This document shows, piece after piece, positions 1 to 8,594 of a stretch of DNA of 64,000 bases. This DNA comes from Mesorhizobium sp. NZP2077 (GTDB lineage Bacteria > Pseudomonadota > Alphaproteobacteria > Rhizobiales > Rhizobiaceae). The notes beneath the pieces were generated by a model. It had not been told where the DNA came from. It did not search any database and was given only the letters and a program-made list of their open reading frames with translations. Numbering within the stretch: the first letter of the stretch is position 1; each line of letters begins with the position of its first letter. The DNA is taken from positions 930,001-994,000 of the forward strand of contig NZ_CP051293.1 of the NCBI RefSeq assembly GCF_013170805.1, in the 5' to 3' direction. Both the position numbers and the translations under genes were made by a program.

Positions 1-84
1 GCGGCCTTCATGCAGCGCCTTCAGCGCGTTCCAGACGGCTGCTGCGGGAAGGGAGGAAATTGCGGTGTACTCGTTGCTCCACAT
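1..84 (-). CDS. SRPBCC (START-like) family protein, N-terminal part only
   Basis: Reading leftward from the ATG at 84-82, 28 codons stay open to the window edge, starting MWSNEYTAISSLPAAAVWNA. This resembles the first beta strand and helix of SRPBCC/polyketide-cyclase-like proteins, which bind hydrophobic ligands. A purine-rich GGAGCC lies about 8 bases upstream of the ATG. A double perfect palindrome sits 40-68 bp upstream, where an operator would be expected. Family call is by resemblance of a short fragment only. Confidence 0.5.
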   Translation of the reverse strand, partial: MWSNEYTAISSLPAAAVWNALKALHEGR

Positions 85-121
85 TGTCTTGGCTCCGTTC
101 ATCCTGGCCGACCGATTATTC

Positions 122-152
122 GATCTGTGCACAGACTATCTGTGCACAGATA
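122..152. promoter_or_regulatory. two tandem perfect palindromes, probable operator
   Basis: TCTGTGCACAGA, a perfect 12-bp palindrome, occurs at 124-135 and again at 139-150. The second copy extends to the 16-bp palindrome TATCTGTGCACAGATA (137-152). The centres are 15 bp apart. The pair lies just upstream of the leftward SRPBCC gene. Such sites are typical of dimeric repressors of the TetR, ArsR or MarR type. The regulator is not in the window. Confidence 0.55.
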
Positions 153-280
153 ATATTGCAAGAGGAATCTTCTGCCGCGATGCCCCTGCCTGAACGGTGG
201 CTCTTGAGTGGGACTTAACCTCTCCCTGCTCGTATGCAGCTTCGAGCGGGAAAGATTTCTTGTTTTCTCGGGACTGGTCT

Positions 281-938
281 CTAGGTCCTGACCCCTGCCG
301 GCACCGGCCCCCAGGGGTTTTCGCCCACCTGAGACTGCACAAGCCCCAAGACCAGCATGGCCACCCCGCCGACGGCTGGGATGAAGCAGGGCAAGACAAA
401 CCAGCCGCTCAGGCCGACATCGTGCAAACGCCGCACAACGAGTGCGATCCACGACAGGCCGGCTGCAAATGTGAAGATAAGAGCGGGTATCAACCCTATC
501 GTGCTCTGGCCCGCGTTGATGCCGAAGCCATTGATAGCGATTGACGAGTATCCCGAAGCCGAGAAGCACTAGCTGCACCAGGATAAAGCACAGGCAAAAG
601 GCCCAGAATTCCTTGCGGCGAGCGCGTCCGTTGAAATTATAATAATTCACGGTCACCGTTTGCAGGAAGTAGGCCCACAGTCCTGTAGACCCGGCAGGCC
701 GATTTTCGGCAAGCTGGCCAGGCCGTGATGGTTGACCGCTGCTTGACGACGGCGTGGTTGAGGCGGCGACGATATTGTGGGCCGCGCCATCATCCGGCTG
801 GAATTCGACGAGGGTTCCCCTTGCGGGGGCGATGTCAGGGCTTAGGTCGTTACGCGTAAAGATATAGCGCTTGCCGTCGACGCCATTGATGTAACCGAAA
901 TCCTGCTCCTGGTCATAGTGATAAACCGCGCCGCGCAT
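281..938 (-). pseudogene. cold-shock-like/DUF805 membrane protein, frameshifted
   Basis: This is a paralogue of the intact gene just upstream (1008-1712). Its first ~135 residues (MRGAVYHYDQEQDFGYINGV..., then GRARRKEFWAF and a membrane segment) match the neighbour. The C-terminal half (ALVVRRLHDVGLSGWF ... NPWGPVPAG) is in another frame. Reading through with one base fewer near 533 restores a continuous DUF805 protein ending at 281. Without the shift the frame runs on to 99 through sequence with no resemblance to the family. The change is either a real +1 mutation or a sequencing error. Tandem arrangement and similarity point to a local duplication with one copy decaying. Confidence 0.75.
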
Positions 939-1007
939 GCTTCCCCCTTACAATGCGATGCGCAAATGCTACCCAGAGTTGTTCACAATTGCAATATGCA
1001 CGCCAGG

Positions 1008-1712
1008 CTAAATGATGAGGCCCGCCGGCACCGGCCCCCACTGGTTTTCGCGTCCCTGTGTCGGGATCAGCGCGAAGACCAGGATGATCAGGCTGCCGAA
1101 GGTGGGGATCAGGATGAGCAGGCAGAGCCAGCCGGTCAGGCCGAGGTCGTGCAGGCGGCGCACGATCATGCCGAGATTGGGCAGGAAGGTGGCCAGCAGG
1201 AAAAGGCCGAAAAGCCCGACCGTCATCGCCGGCACCTCGGCGTTGTCGAAATTGCCCATCTCGACATCGGCGAAAACGCCGACGCCCATGATCATCAGCA
1301 ACGCAATCGTCCAGAACAGGCAATAGCCCCAATATTCCTTGCGCCGGGCGCGGCCGGCGAAGTTGAAGTAGTTTTGGGTCACCCCGCGCCAGAAATAACC
1401 CCAGAGATCGGTGGGCTCGGCTGGTTCGGAAGACCGGCCGAAAGGCTGCGCCTGCGCTGCACTGGCTGCGGGAACGGCTTGAGCCGGTGCGGCGCTTATG
1501 CTGGACTCGGCGGCCGGGCTTGCTGTCTGTGAGGCAATCGAGAAAACGTCACGCGCCTGGCCGCCGCCGGCCTGGAACTCGACTGCCGCTCCCTTGGGCA
1601 TCGCGGCTTGCCGGCGGAGGTTCTCGCGGGTGAACGTGTAGCGGTTGCCGTCGGCTCCGGTGATGAAGCCGAAGCCCTGATCCTCGTCATAGTGGAGCAC
1701 TTCGCCGCGCAT
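1008..1712 (-). CDS. cold-shock-like domain fused to DUF805 membrane protein
   Basis: About 234 residues. Residues 1-60 look like a small cold-shock/OB fold, with the RNP1-like GFGFI core in DEDQGFGFITGADGNRYTF. A low-complexity Ala/Ser/Pro linker follows (about 60-95). The rest is DUF805, with GRARRKEYWGY, several membrane segments, IVRRLHDLGLTGW and the terminal NQWGPVP motif. The protein is probably in the inner membrane with its N-terminal domain in the cytoplasm. ATG at 1712 is chosen over the GTG codon directly before it. Substrate and role are unknown; nucleic-acid binding by the N-terminal domain is inference. A frameshifted tandem paralogue lies downstream. Confidence 0.75.
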   Translation of the reverse strand: MRGEVLHYDEDQGFGFITGADGNRYTFTRENLRRQAAMPKGAAVEFQAGGGQARDVFSIASQTASPAAESSISAAPAQAVPAASAAQAQPFGRSSEPAEPTDLWGYFWRGVTQNYFNFAGRARRKEYWGYCLFWTIALLMIMGVGVFADVEMGNFDNAEVPAMTVGLFGLFLLATFLPNLGMIVRRLHDLGLTGWLCLLILIPTFGSLIILVFALIPTQGRENQWGPVPAGLII

Positions 1713-1868
1713 CACCCACCCCCTTTTGTCGCCACGTCGCTGCCAAGGTGTGACACAAGGCCAAGCCAGCGGGCAAGCCCGTGCGACATGGGCCGTGCGA
1801 CATGGCTACCATATCAGCGGCAAATCAAGCATAAGGCTTCACGTGCAGCCTCGTCGCCAAAGCGGACC

Positions 1869-3302
1869 ATGACAGTCGAGCATTCTGAAGCCAGCGCCGC
1901 GACCGAGGGTATAAAACCTCCGAGGCTGACTCCTACATTGGCCATCGATGCCACCGGGCTGATGCTCTGGCCGCCCGGCAAGGGCCTGGCGGGCATTCCG
2001 CGGGTCGAAAGTTTTCTCGTCAATGCGGCCCTGGCGGATCCCGACCCCAGCGTGGAGGTGGTGGCGTTCAGGTCCGGGGAAGGCCGGTTCCGGCCGCTCG
2101 TCCCTTACGAACAGGACCATGTCGCGGCGGGCGAGATTTCACCGCATCGTGTCAAAAGGTGGCGGGGGAGATGCACAGCGCTGTCGCAGGCCTTCGAGGT
2201 GGTGCGCAAGCAGCCTTGGGACAAGCGTGAGATGGACCGCCATCTGGCCAGGACGGTGACCAACGGCCGCAAGGGGATCGCCTATCAGGCGACGAGGCTC
2301 CTGATCCGCGCCTATCGTCTGGACCAGCGGGCGAGGATCCGGTTTGGTTTGCGCCAGGACGCGATAGCGCAGCCGGTCAAGGCGGAACCCGGCCTTGTGC
2401 TGATCAGCCATCATATCCTGACCCAGGAAGACCGGTCCACCGTCTCGGGGGCCGCCGGCAAGCTGGCCTTCCTCTGTCACGACATCATCCCGGCCTTGCG
2501 CCCCGATCTGCTTGGCTCGGGCACCAGCGAGCGCCGCTTCGGCTCCTATCTCGAGCAGCTCGTGCGTTCCGGCGCTCCGGCATTCTGCGCCTCCGACGAG
2601 GTCGGCGCGACGCTGACCGAGCATATGCGCAAGGCCGGCATCGCCGCGCCCGTGGTGTACCGCTTTCCGATGCCCTCGATCCTGCACGCAAACGCATCGC
2701 GCGCCGGCACGACCTCGCGTATCGAGGCCGGCGAGCCGTTCGTGCTCTATTGCTCGACCATCGAAGTGCGCAAGAACCACATCCTCCTGGCGCGGATCTG
2801 GCAGCAAGCGCTCGAGGAAGGCGTCAAGCTGCCAAGGCTTGTCTGCGCCGGGCGCTGGGGCTGGATGATCGAGCCGCTGCGCGCCTATCTCAAGGCGCAT
2901 CCCGAACTGCTCCAGTCGGTCACTTTCACCGGACTGGTCAGCGACGAGCAGCTCATCCAATATTATCGCAGCGCCAGCTTCGGTGTCTTTCCCTCGCATA
3001 TAGAGGGCTGGGGCTACGGCGCCTCGGAATGTCTAGATTTCGGCGTTCCGGTCATCGTCTCGACAACGCCGTCGCTGATCGAGGCGACCGGAGGCCTGAT
3101 GCCGGCGATCGATTCCAACGATCAGGCCGGCTGGTATGCTGCGATCCGCAGGATGGCGGAGGATCACGCCTGGCGCGCCTCGCTGGCGGAGCGCATCGCC
3201 CAAAACCACCGGCCGACGCCTGCGTCGGCAAGCTGGGCTGCCATCAAGGCAGGCCTGCAGGCGAGCGCAGCCCGCCAGCGCACCGAACAGCAGGCAGGCT
3301 GA
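1869..3302 (+). CDS. glycosyltransferase family 4 (GT-B fold)
   Basis: 477 residues from ATG 1869; the open frame extends further upstream, but similarity-like sequence (TLAIDATGLMLWPPGKGLAGI) begins only after this ATG. The C-terminal half has the GT4 donor-binding features: FVLYCSTIEVRKNH (start of the second Rossmann domain), VCAGRWGW, and the E-x7-E region EGWGYGASECLDFGVPVIVS. The protein is expected to transfer a sugar from a nucleotide sugar in polysaccharide or glycolipid assembly; donor and acceptor cannot be read from the sequence. No other polysaccharide genes are adjacent, so its pathway is open. It converges on the helicase gene, 29 bp away. Confidence 0.8.
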   Translation: MTVEHSEASAATEGIKPPRLTPTLAIDATGLMLWPPGKGLAGIPRVESFLVNAALADPDPSVEVVAFRSGEGRFRPLVPYEQDHVAAGEISPHRVKRWRGRCTALSQAFEVVRKQPWDKREMDRHLARTVTNGRKGIAYQATRLLIRAYRLDQRARIRFGLRQDAIAQPVKAEPGLVLISHHILTQEDRSTVSGAAGKLAFLCHDIIPALRPDLLGSGTSERRFGSYLEQLVRSGAPAFCASDEVGATLTEHMRKAGIAAPVVYRFPMPSILHANASRAGTTSRIEAGEPFVLYCSTIEVRKNHILLARIWQQALEEGVKLPRLVCAGRWGWMIEPLRAYLKAHPELLQSVTFTGLVSDEQLIQYYRSASFGVFPSHIEGWGYGASECLDFGVPVIVSTTPSLIEATGGLMPAIDSNDQAGWYAAIRRMAEDHAWRASLAERIAQNHRPTPASASWAAIKAGLQASAARQRTEQQAG

Positions 3303-3331
3303 TCGCAACAGCCTGCGGGTTCAAAGCGGTC

Positions 3332-5200
3332 CTATGAAGGGTGCTTCTTCGCCTTCTTGTGCTTCGGCGGGCCGGCATTGTCGAATTTCGGCTTGCCCGG
3401 CTTTTTTGCCCATGGCTTTGCCTCATGCGCGGCTGCCGGGCGCTGGTCGGCTGAAGCCGGTGCGAGCTTCTCGAATTTGCGCTTCGGCGCGTTCGGGTCG
3501 AATGGCGCCTTGCCGCGATGCGGCTTCTTGTCCGGGCTCGGCGGCTGATAGCCGGCGCGCGACAGGTCCGGCGTGCCCTCCAGCCGTTTTACCACGATGT
3601 TGCCCTGCAATTTGCGGTCGGGTCCGATCGCGGCGAGAAAGCGGTCGGCCCAGTCCGCCGCGATCTGCACGTAGGTCTCTTCCGGCTGCATCTTGATGGC
3701 GCCGATCTCGCGCTTTGAGATGCTGCCGGTGCGGCACAGCATCGGGATCAGCCAGCGCGGTTCGGCGTTCTGCCGGCGTCCGATCGACAGCGAGAACCAG
3801 ACGCTGTTGCCGAAATCTTCTCGGCGGCTGGGCGCCTCGTCACGGCGCGCGAAGTTTTCGCCCGCCGGTCTTTCACGCGAAGGCGTGAACGGTGCCACGT
3901 CCATCAGATCCTCGGGCGCCGAGCGGCTGGCGCGGCACTGGCGCACGAAGGCGGCAGCCACCTGTTCGGCGCCATGCTTGGCGAGAAGCGCGTCGATGAA
4001 GCCGCGCTCGTCATCCTTCACCGGCTCGTCGAAGGCCGGGTCGGCCAGGATGCGTTCGTCGTCGCGCCGGATCACGTCGTCGGCGGAAGGTGGGCTTGCC
4101 CATGTCGCCTTCAGCCCGGCGTTCTGCAGCAGCCGTTCTGTGCGCTTGCGGGCGCTGTTGGGCACGATCAGCGCGCTGACGCCCTTGCGCCCGGCGCGCC
4201 CGGTGCGGCCGCTGCGGTGCAGCAGCGTTTCGGGATTGGTCGGCAGGTCGGCGTGGATGACCAGTTCGAGGTTGGGCAGGTCGATACCGCGCGCCGCGAC
4301 GTCGGTGGCGATGCAGACTTTTGCGCGGCCGTCGCGCATCGCCTGCAGAGCATGGCTGCGTTCGTTCTGGCTAAGTTCGCCCGATAGCGCCACGACCGAA
4401 AAATTGCGGTTGTTGAAGCGCGCGGTCAGATGATTGACCGCGGCGCGCGTGTTGCAGAACACCAGCGCGTTCTTCGCTTCATAGAAGCGCAGCACGTTGA
4501 TGATGGCGTTCTCGCGGTCGGCCTGGGCGACGCTCAGCGCCCGGTATTCGATGTCGAGATGCTGCTTTTCCTCGCCGGCGGCGGAAATACGTATGGCATC
4601 GCGCTGGTAGCCTTGGGCCAGCGTTGCGATCGAACGCGGCACGGTGGCCGAGAACATCAGCGTGCGGCGGTCGGCCGGGGCGGCGTCGAGGATGAATTCG
4701 AGATCCTCGCGAAAACCGAGATCGAGCATCTCGTCGGCCTCGTCCAGCACCACGGCCTTGAGCGCCGACATATCGAGCGAGTTTCGCGTGATGTGGTCGC
4801 GCAGGCGGCCCGGTGTGCCGACGACAATATGGGCGCCGCGGTCCAGCACGCGCCGCTCGGTGCGCATGTCCATGCCGCCGACGCAGGACGCCACCGTCGC
4901 GCCGGTCAGTTCATAGAGCCATTCCAGTTCGCGTGTCACTTGCAGCGCCAGTTCGCGCGTCGGCGCCACGGCCAGTGCCAGCGGGGCTGCGGCATGGCCA
5001 AAGCGCTCCGCATCGCCCAGAAGGGTCGGCGCCAGAGCAAGACCGAAAGCGACGGTCTTGCCGGAGCCGGTCTGCGCCGAGACCAGCGCATCAGCCTGGC
5101 CGAGCTCCAGAACCGCCTTCTGCACCGGCGTCAGTTCGGAATAACCGCGTTTTTCCAGCGCCTGTGCAAGCGCTGGGACAATAGCTTCGAAGTTGGACAT
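3332..5200 (-). CDS. DEAD-box ATP-dependent RNA helicase with DbpA-like RNA-binding domain
   Basis: 622 residues. Walker A AQTGSGKT is at 42-49, PTREL near 80, DEAD at 153-156, SAT at 184-186, and the helicase C motifs ATDVAARGIDLP and HRSGRTGRAGRKG follow. Residues from about 480 to 565 (WFSLSIGRR ... REIGAIKMQPEETYVQI) resemble the DbpA RNA-binding domain. A basic Lys/Pro-rich tail ends the protein. DbpA acts on 23S rRNA during 50S assembly; a similar ribosome-assembly role is inferred here, but rhizobial members are longer and could have other RNA targets. Transcribed away from asd across a 448-bp intergenic region. Confidence 0.9.
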   Translation of the reverse strand: MSNFEAIVPALAQALEKRGYSELTPVQKAVLELGQADALVSAQTGSGKTVAFGLALAPTLLGDAERFGHAAAPLALAVAPTRELALQVTRELEWLYELTGATVASCVGGMDMRTERRVLDRGAHIVVGTPGRLRDHITRNSLDMSALKAVVLDEADEMLDLGFREDLEFILDAAPADRRTLMFSATVPRSIATLAQGYQRDAIRISAAGEEKQHLDIEYRALSVAQADRENAIINVLRFYEAKNALVFCNTRAAVNHLTARFNNRNFSVVALSGELSQNERSHALQAMRDGRAKVCIATDVAARGIDLPNLELVIHADLPTNPETLLHRSGRTGRAGRKGVSALIVPNSARKRTERLLQNAGLKATWASPPSADDVIRRDDERILADPAFDEPVKDDERGFIDALLAKHGAEQVAAAFVRQCRASRSAPEDLMDVAPFTPSRERPAGENFARRDEAPSRREDFGNSVWFSLSIGRRQNAEPRWLIPMLCRTGSISKREIGAIKMQPEETYVQIAADWADRFLAAIGPDRKLQGNIVVKRLEGTPDLSRAGYQPPSPDKKPHRGKAPFDPNAPKRKFEKLAPASADQRPAAAHEAKPWAKKPGKPKFDNAGPPKHKKAKKHPS

Positions 5201-5557
5201 CTCGCTCTTTCGGAATTCGGGGTTCTGCGCTCATCATGGAGCACGAGCCGGGGCCGGCGTCACGCCAGCCAAACAATCTTGGCCGTTCGTACTTCCTGGC
5301 GCCGCTCTTGTACAGGGCGCGCCTTGAAAGCCAGGCGATGCGTCGCCAATTGACTCCTGCCGCAAACCGCGTAAAAGCCCGCTTCGAACGGGATCGTTTT
5401 CGATGCGCGGCCTTTTGATGGCTCTTCTTGCATTCGACGCCCCCAGCCTCAATGCACATCATTGGGCCGGGCGTTCTGGCGCGTCCCCTCGTTCCAGCAA
5501 AACCCCATTCTTGGCCAAGAAAACCGGCAAAACGGTGTGATTCCCTTGGCCTAACCA

Positions 5558-5640
5558 CCCTCTCCCGGGTCCGGCCCGGGGGACGGAACCCGCATCGGCC
5601 AGCGGGTTTTCTCCAAAAACCAAGCGGAGAGGGACAGGAG
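5558..5640 (+). promoter_or_regulatory. structured 5' leader of asd, candidate cis-regulatory RNA
   Basis: An 8-bp perfect helix, CCCTCTCC (5558-5565) with GGAGAGGG (5626-5633), can enclose two inner hairpins. One lies in the CCCGGG-rich stretch 5564-5584. The other is ACCCGC/GCGGGT (5588-5593 with 5602-5607), with an 8-base loop followed by TTTT. The right side of the outer helix ends 2 bases before AGGAG (5636-5640), the ribosome binding site of asd. The layout would suit translational control. GC-rich sequence can fold by chance, and no known riboswitch class was recognised. Confidence 0.35.
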
Positions 5641-5648
5641 ATTTTTCG

Positions 5649-6683
5649 ATGAGTTTCAAGGTTGCAGTCGTCGGCGCCACGGGCAATGTGGGCCGGGAAA
5701 TGCTCAACATACTGGAAGAGCGCGGCTTTCCGGTAAGTGAAGTCGTGGCGCTCGCCTCGCGGCGCAGCCAGGGCACGGAAGTGTCGTTCGGCGACCGCAC
5801 GCTGAAGGTCAAGACGCTCGATCAATATGATTTTTCCGACACCGATATCTGCATCATGTCGGCCGGTGGCAACGTTTCCAAGGAATGGTCGCCCAAGATC
5901 GGCAAGCAGGGCTGCGTCGTCATCGATAATTCGTCGGCCTTCCGCTACGACCAGGACGTGCCGCTGATCGTGCCGGAAGTGAACCCGGACGCGATCTCGC
6001 TGTTCACGCGCAAGAACATCATCGCCAATCCGAACTGCTCGACGGCGCAGCTGGTCGTGGCGCTGAAGCCGCTGCATGATTTCGCCACCATCAAGCGCGT
6101 CGTCGTCGCCACCTACCAGTCGGTGTCGGGCGCCGGCAAGGAAGGCATGGACGAGCTGTTCACGCAGACGCGAGCCGTGTTCGTCGCCGACGGTGTCGAG
6201 GTCAAGAAGTTCACCAAGCGCATCGCCTTCAACGTCATCCCGCATATCGACGTCTTCCTAGACGACGGCTCGACCAAGGAAGAGTGGAAGATGGTCGCTG
6301 AGACCAAGAAGATGCTCGATCCCAAGATCAAGCTGACGGCGACCTGCGTGCGCGTGCCGGTGTTCATCGGCCATTCGGAAGCGGTCAACATCGAGTTCGA
6401 AAAGCCGATCACCGCCGACGAGGCGCGTGATATCCTGCGCGAGGCGCCGGGCTGCCAGGTCTTGGACAAGCGCGAGGATGGCGGCTACATCACGCCGCTC
6501 GAATCGGCTGGCGAGGACGCCACCTTCATCTCGCGCATCCGCGAGGATTCGACCATCGACAACGGCCTGTCGATGTGGATCGTCTCCGACAATCTGCGCA
6601 AGGGCGCGGCGCTCAACGCGGTGCAGATCGCCGAGCTTCTGGTCGAGCGTGGCCTGATCCAGCCGAAGAAGAAGGCGGCCTAG
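5649..6683 (+). CDS. asd: aspartate-semialdehyde dehydrogenase
   Basis: 344 residues, the usual length. NADP-binding GATGNVG is at 9-15, and the catalytic cysteine is Cys130 in NPNCSTAQL. The enzyme reduces aspartyl phosphate to aspartate semialdehyde, the branch point to lysine/diaminopimelate, threonine and methionine. The start has AGGAG 8 bases upstream. dapF of the same pathway lies at 50.9 kb. The gene stands alone, preceded by a structured-looking leader. Confidence 0.97.
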   Translation: MSFKVAVVGATGNVGREMLNILEERGFPVSEVVALASRRSQGTEVSFGDRTLKVKTLDQYDFSDTDICIMSAGGNVSKEWSPKIGKQGCVVIDNSSAFRYDQDVPLIVPEVNPDAISLFTRKNIIANPNCSTAQLVVALKPLHDFATIKRVVVATYQSVSGAGKEGMDELFTQTRAVFVADGVEVKKFTKRIAFNVIPHIDVFLDDGSTKEEWKMVAETKKMLDPKIKLTATCVRVPVFIGHSEAVNIEFEKPITADEARDILREAPGCQVLDKREDGGYITPLESAGEDATFISRIREDSTIDNGLSMWIVSDNLRKGAALNAVQIAELLVERGLIQPKKKAA

Positions 6684-6744
6684 TTACCGCTCACGGGCCG
6701 CACCGCCGCTGCCGCGGCGGGCCCTCCGCGAGGGCGCCGGACGA

Positions 6745-6948
6745 CCGGCCTGGACGGGGCAAGGCATAGGCAGCCGGTTGCTATTAGACGCGACCGCTGC
6801 TCTGCCGGTCGTGAAACTCCATTGCTTCCAGGCCAACACCGGCGCCCGGCGCTTCTATGAGGGTCGTGGGTTCCAGGCGGAGTCGTTTGGCGACGGCACG
6901 ACCAACGAGGAAGGCCTGCCGGATATTCTGTACGTCCGCAGGCGCTGA
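6745..6948 (+). pseudogene. GNAT acetyltransferase, C-terminal remnant
   Basis: In one frame the DNA reads PAWTGQGIGSRLLLDATAAL, which carries the acetyl-CoA-binding Q-x-x-G-x-G pattern of GNAT motif A. It continues with CFQANTGARRFYEGRGF, typical of motif B, and stops at 6946-6948. The upstream 60-70 residues of a normal GNAT protein are absent and no start codon or ribosome site fits. Only about 67 codons remain between asd and the ACT gene, so this looks like a deletion remnant. Confidence 0.65.
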
Positions 6949-6952
6949 CGCC

Positions 6953-7366
6953 TTACTCAATCCGTCCATTCTCTGCCGCCAGTCCGCGCAATAAGACCAT
7001 CGCTTCCTCCCCCCGCTCCGCCGGGATGAACAGATGGTCGTGATAGAACGCCGAGACTGGATTGACGCCCATGCCGACGGCGGCGAGCCGCGTGGTGATG
7101 GCGGCGAGGAAGCCGACTGCTTCCAGCGAGGAATGGATGTTCAGCGTGATCATTCGGCAGCGGAACGAAGGGGTCAGTCCGGCTGCCTTTGCCGCTTCCT
7201 CGGTCACGATAAGCGTCGTGCCCTCGCGCTCGCGAAACACCATCGTCGCTTCGAGGCCTTCGGGCTGGAGAATACCAGGCGCCAGCGTGGTGAAGACATA
7301 GATGCCGTCGAGCAGTTCCGGCGTCATCGATGCCAGCAATGTCTTGAGATCGGTCTCGCCGGTCAT
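6953..7366 (-). CDS. ACT domain-containing protein (DUF2241 type)
   Basis: 137 residues from ATG 7366. It starts MTGETDLKTLLASMTPELLD and has the GIYVFTT strand typical of the two-ACT DUF2241 family, with a second ACT-like half (MITLNIHSSLEAVGFLAAIT). ACT domains bind amino acids and usually act as allosteric sensors; the ligand and partner of this small stand-alone family are not established. An upstream extension of the frame to 7606 has no family resemblance and was not used. Confidence 0.8.
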   Translation of the reverse strand: MTGETDLKTLLASMTPELLDGIYVFTTLAPGILQPEGLEATMVFREREGTTLIVTEEAAKAAGLTPSFRCRMITLNIHSSLEAVGFLAAITTRLAAVGMGVNPVSAFYHDHLFIPAERGEEAMVLLRGLAAENGRIE

Positions 7367-7559
7367 CTGTCTTTTCTCAATGGATGCAGGGCGGGCAGCC
7401 CACAGACCTTCAATACCCGCGACCGATGAATGCCGATAGTCCGCGCCAGCGCGCACCGCACAGACGACATGGCGATGTCGCTGGCGGCTAGGCTTGCGAA
7501 GCTGTCGCATCGCACAATAAAGGAGTTGAGGACCAGCGCCGGTCCGTGAAAGGCTCCTG

Positions 7560-8465
7560 ATGATCGTTCGCCCGCGCCCGACATTCCTGCAGCTGTTCTT
7601 CATCATGCGCGGCTCCGTGGTGCCACGTATCCTGCCGCAGATCTTTGGCTTCGCGCTCTATTCGGCGATCATCGTCGCTCTCGCACGCAGGTTTCAGCTG
7701 GATCTTGGCGTCTTCAACATCACGCCTTTCGGACTGGTCGGCGTGACCCTGTCGATCTACCTGTCGTTCCGCAACAATGCCGCCTATGACCGCTGGTGGG
7801 AGGCGCGCAAGCTGTGGGGCGCGCTGGTCTTCGAGATCCGCAATCTGGCGCGGGCCACGACTAGCCTGATCGCCGACCCGGCCGAGCAGCGTGCTTTGCT
7901 CATGGAGGCGCTTGCCTTCTGCCATTTCCTGCGCGGGCAGTTGCGCAAGACCGACAGTGTGAAAGACGCCCATGCCTTCATCGATACCGAGACGGACACG
8001 GCTGCAAAATTCGCCAATCCGGCCGACGAGATGGTCAGGCGCATGGGCCGCCGCGCCAACGCACAGCGCCGGGCCGGCGAGGTCGATTCGATCGGCTTTC
8101 GCATCCTGGATGAGAGGCTGGCATCGATCACGGCCATTCAGGCAGGCTGCGAGCGGATCGCCGGCACGCCCTTGCCGTTTGCCTATACGCTGCTGGTGCA
8201 TCGCACGGCCTACATCGTCTGCCTGCTGCTGCCTATCGGGCTGATCTCGAGCACCGGCTGGGCAACGCCATTGTTCACGGCGCTGATCGCCTACACCTTC
8301 TTCGGCCTCGACGCGCTGTCGGAAGAGCTCGAGGATCCGTTCGGCACCGAGGCCAACGACCTGGCGCTGGACGGCCTGTGCCGTGTCTGCGAAATCTCCG
8401 TCTTCGAGGCGCTGGGCGAAACACCGCCGAAGATGATCGCGGCCGAGAGGTTTTACTTCTCCTGA
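7560..8465 (+). CDS. bestrophin-family anion channel
   Basis: 301 residues. The N-terminus contains two membrane segments around PQIFGFALYSAIIVALARR and FGLVGVTLSIYLSFRNN. These are followed by the family signature NNAAYDRWWEARKLWGALV and the C-terminal FGLDALSEELEDPFGTEANDLALD block. Bacterial bestrophins (UPF0187/YneE) are inner-membrane pentameric channels. Ion selectivity is not predictable. ATG 7560 follows a TGA by one base and is the first in-frame start at the family's usual N-terminus. Confidence 0.9.
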   Translation: MIVRPRPTFLQLFFIMRGSVVPRILPQIFGFALYSAIIVALARRFQLDLGVFNITPFGLVGVTLSIYLSFRNNAAYDRWWEARKLWGALVFEIRNLARATTSLIADPAEQRALLMEALAFCHFLRGQLRKTDSVKDAHAFIDTETDTAAKFANPADEMVRRMGRRANAQRRAGEVDSIGFRILDERLASITAIQAGCERIAGTPLPFAYTLLVHRTAYIVCLLLPIGLISSTGWATPLFTALIAYTFFGLDALSEELEDPFGTEANDLALDGLCRVCEISVFEALGETPPKMIAAERFYFS

Positions 8466-8594
8466 GCTGCGGCCCAGCTTGCCAGCCGAGGGACGGCTCA
8501 GAAAGAATCCGAACCCCCTGTAGGATTGCCGCCTCATGCCGCGTCCTTGGTTCGACCCCGGCGAAAAGGGCTCGAACCATCAGGAGGGAACACC

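Noticed and set aside
5201..5648. Lysine or SAM riboswitch before asd
   Set aside because: The folded region is about 80 bases, too small for a lysine riboswitch, and no SAM-II core was recognised.
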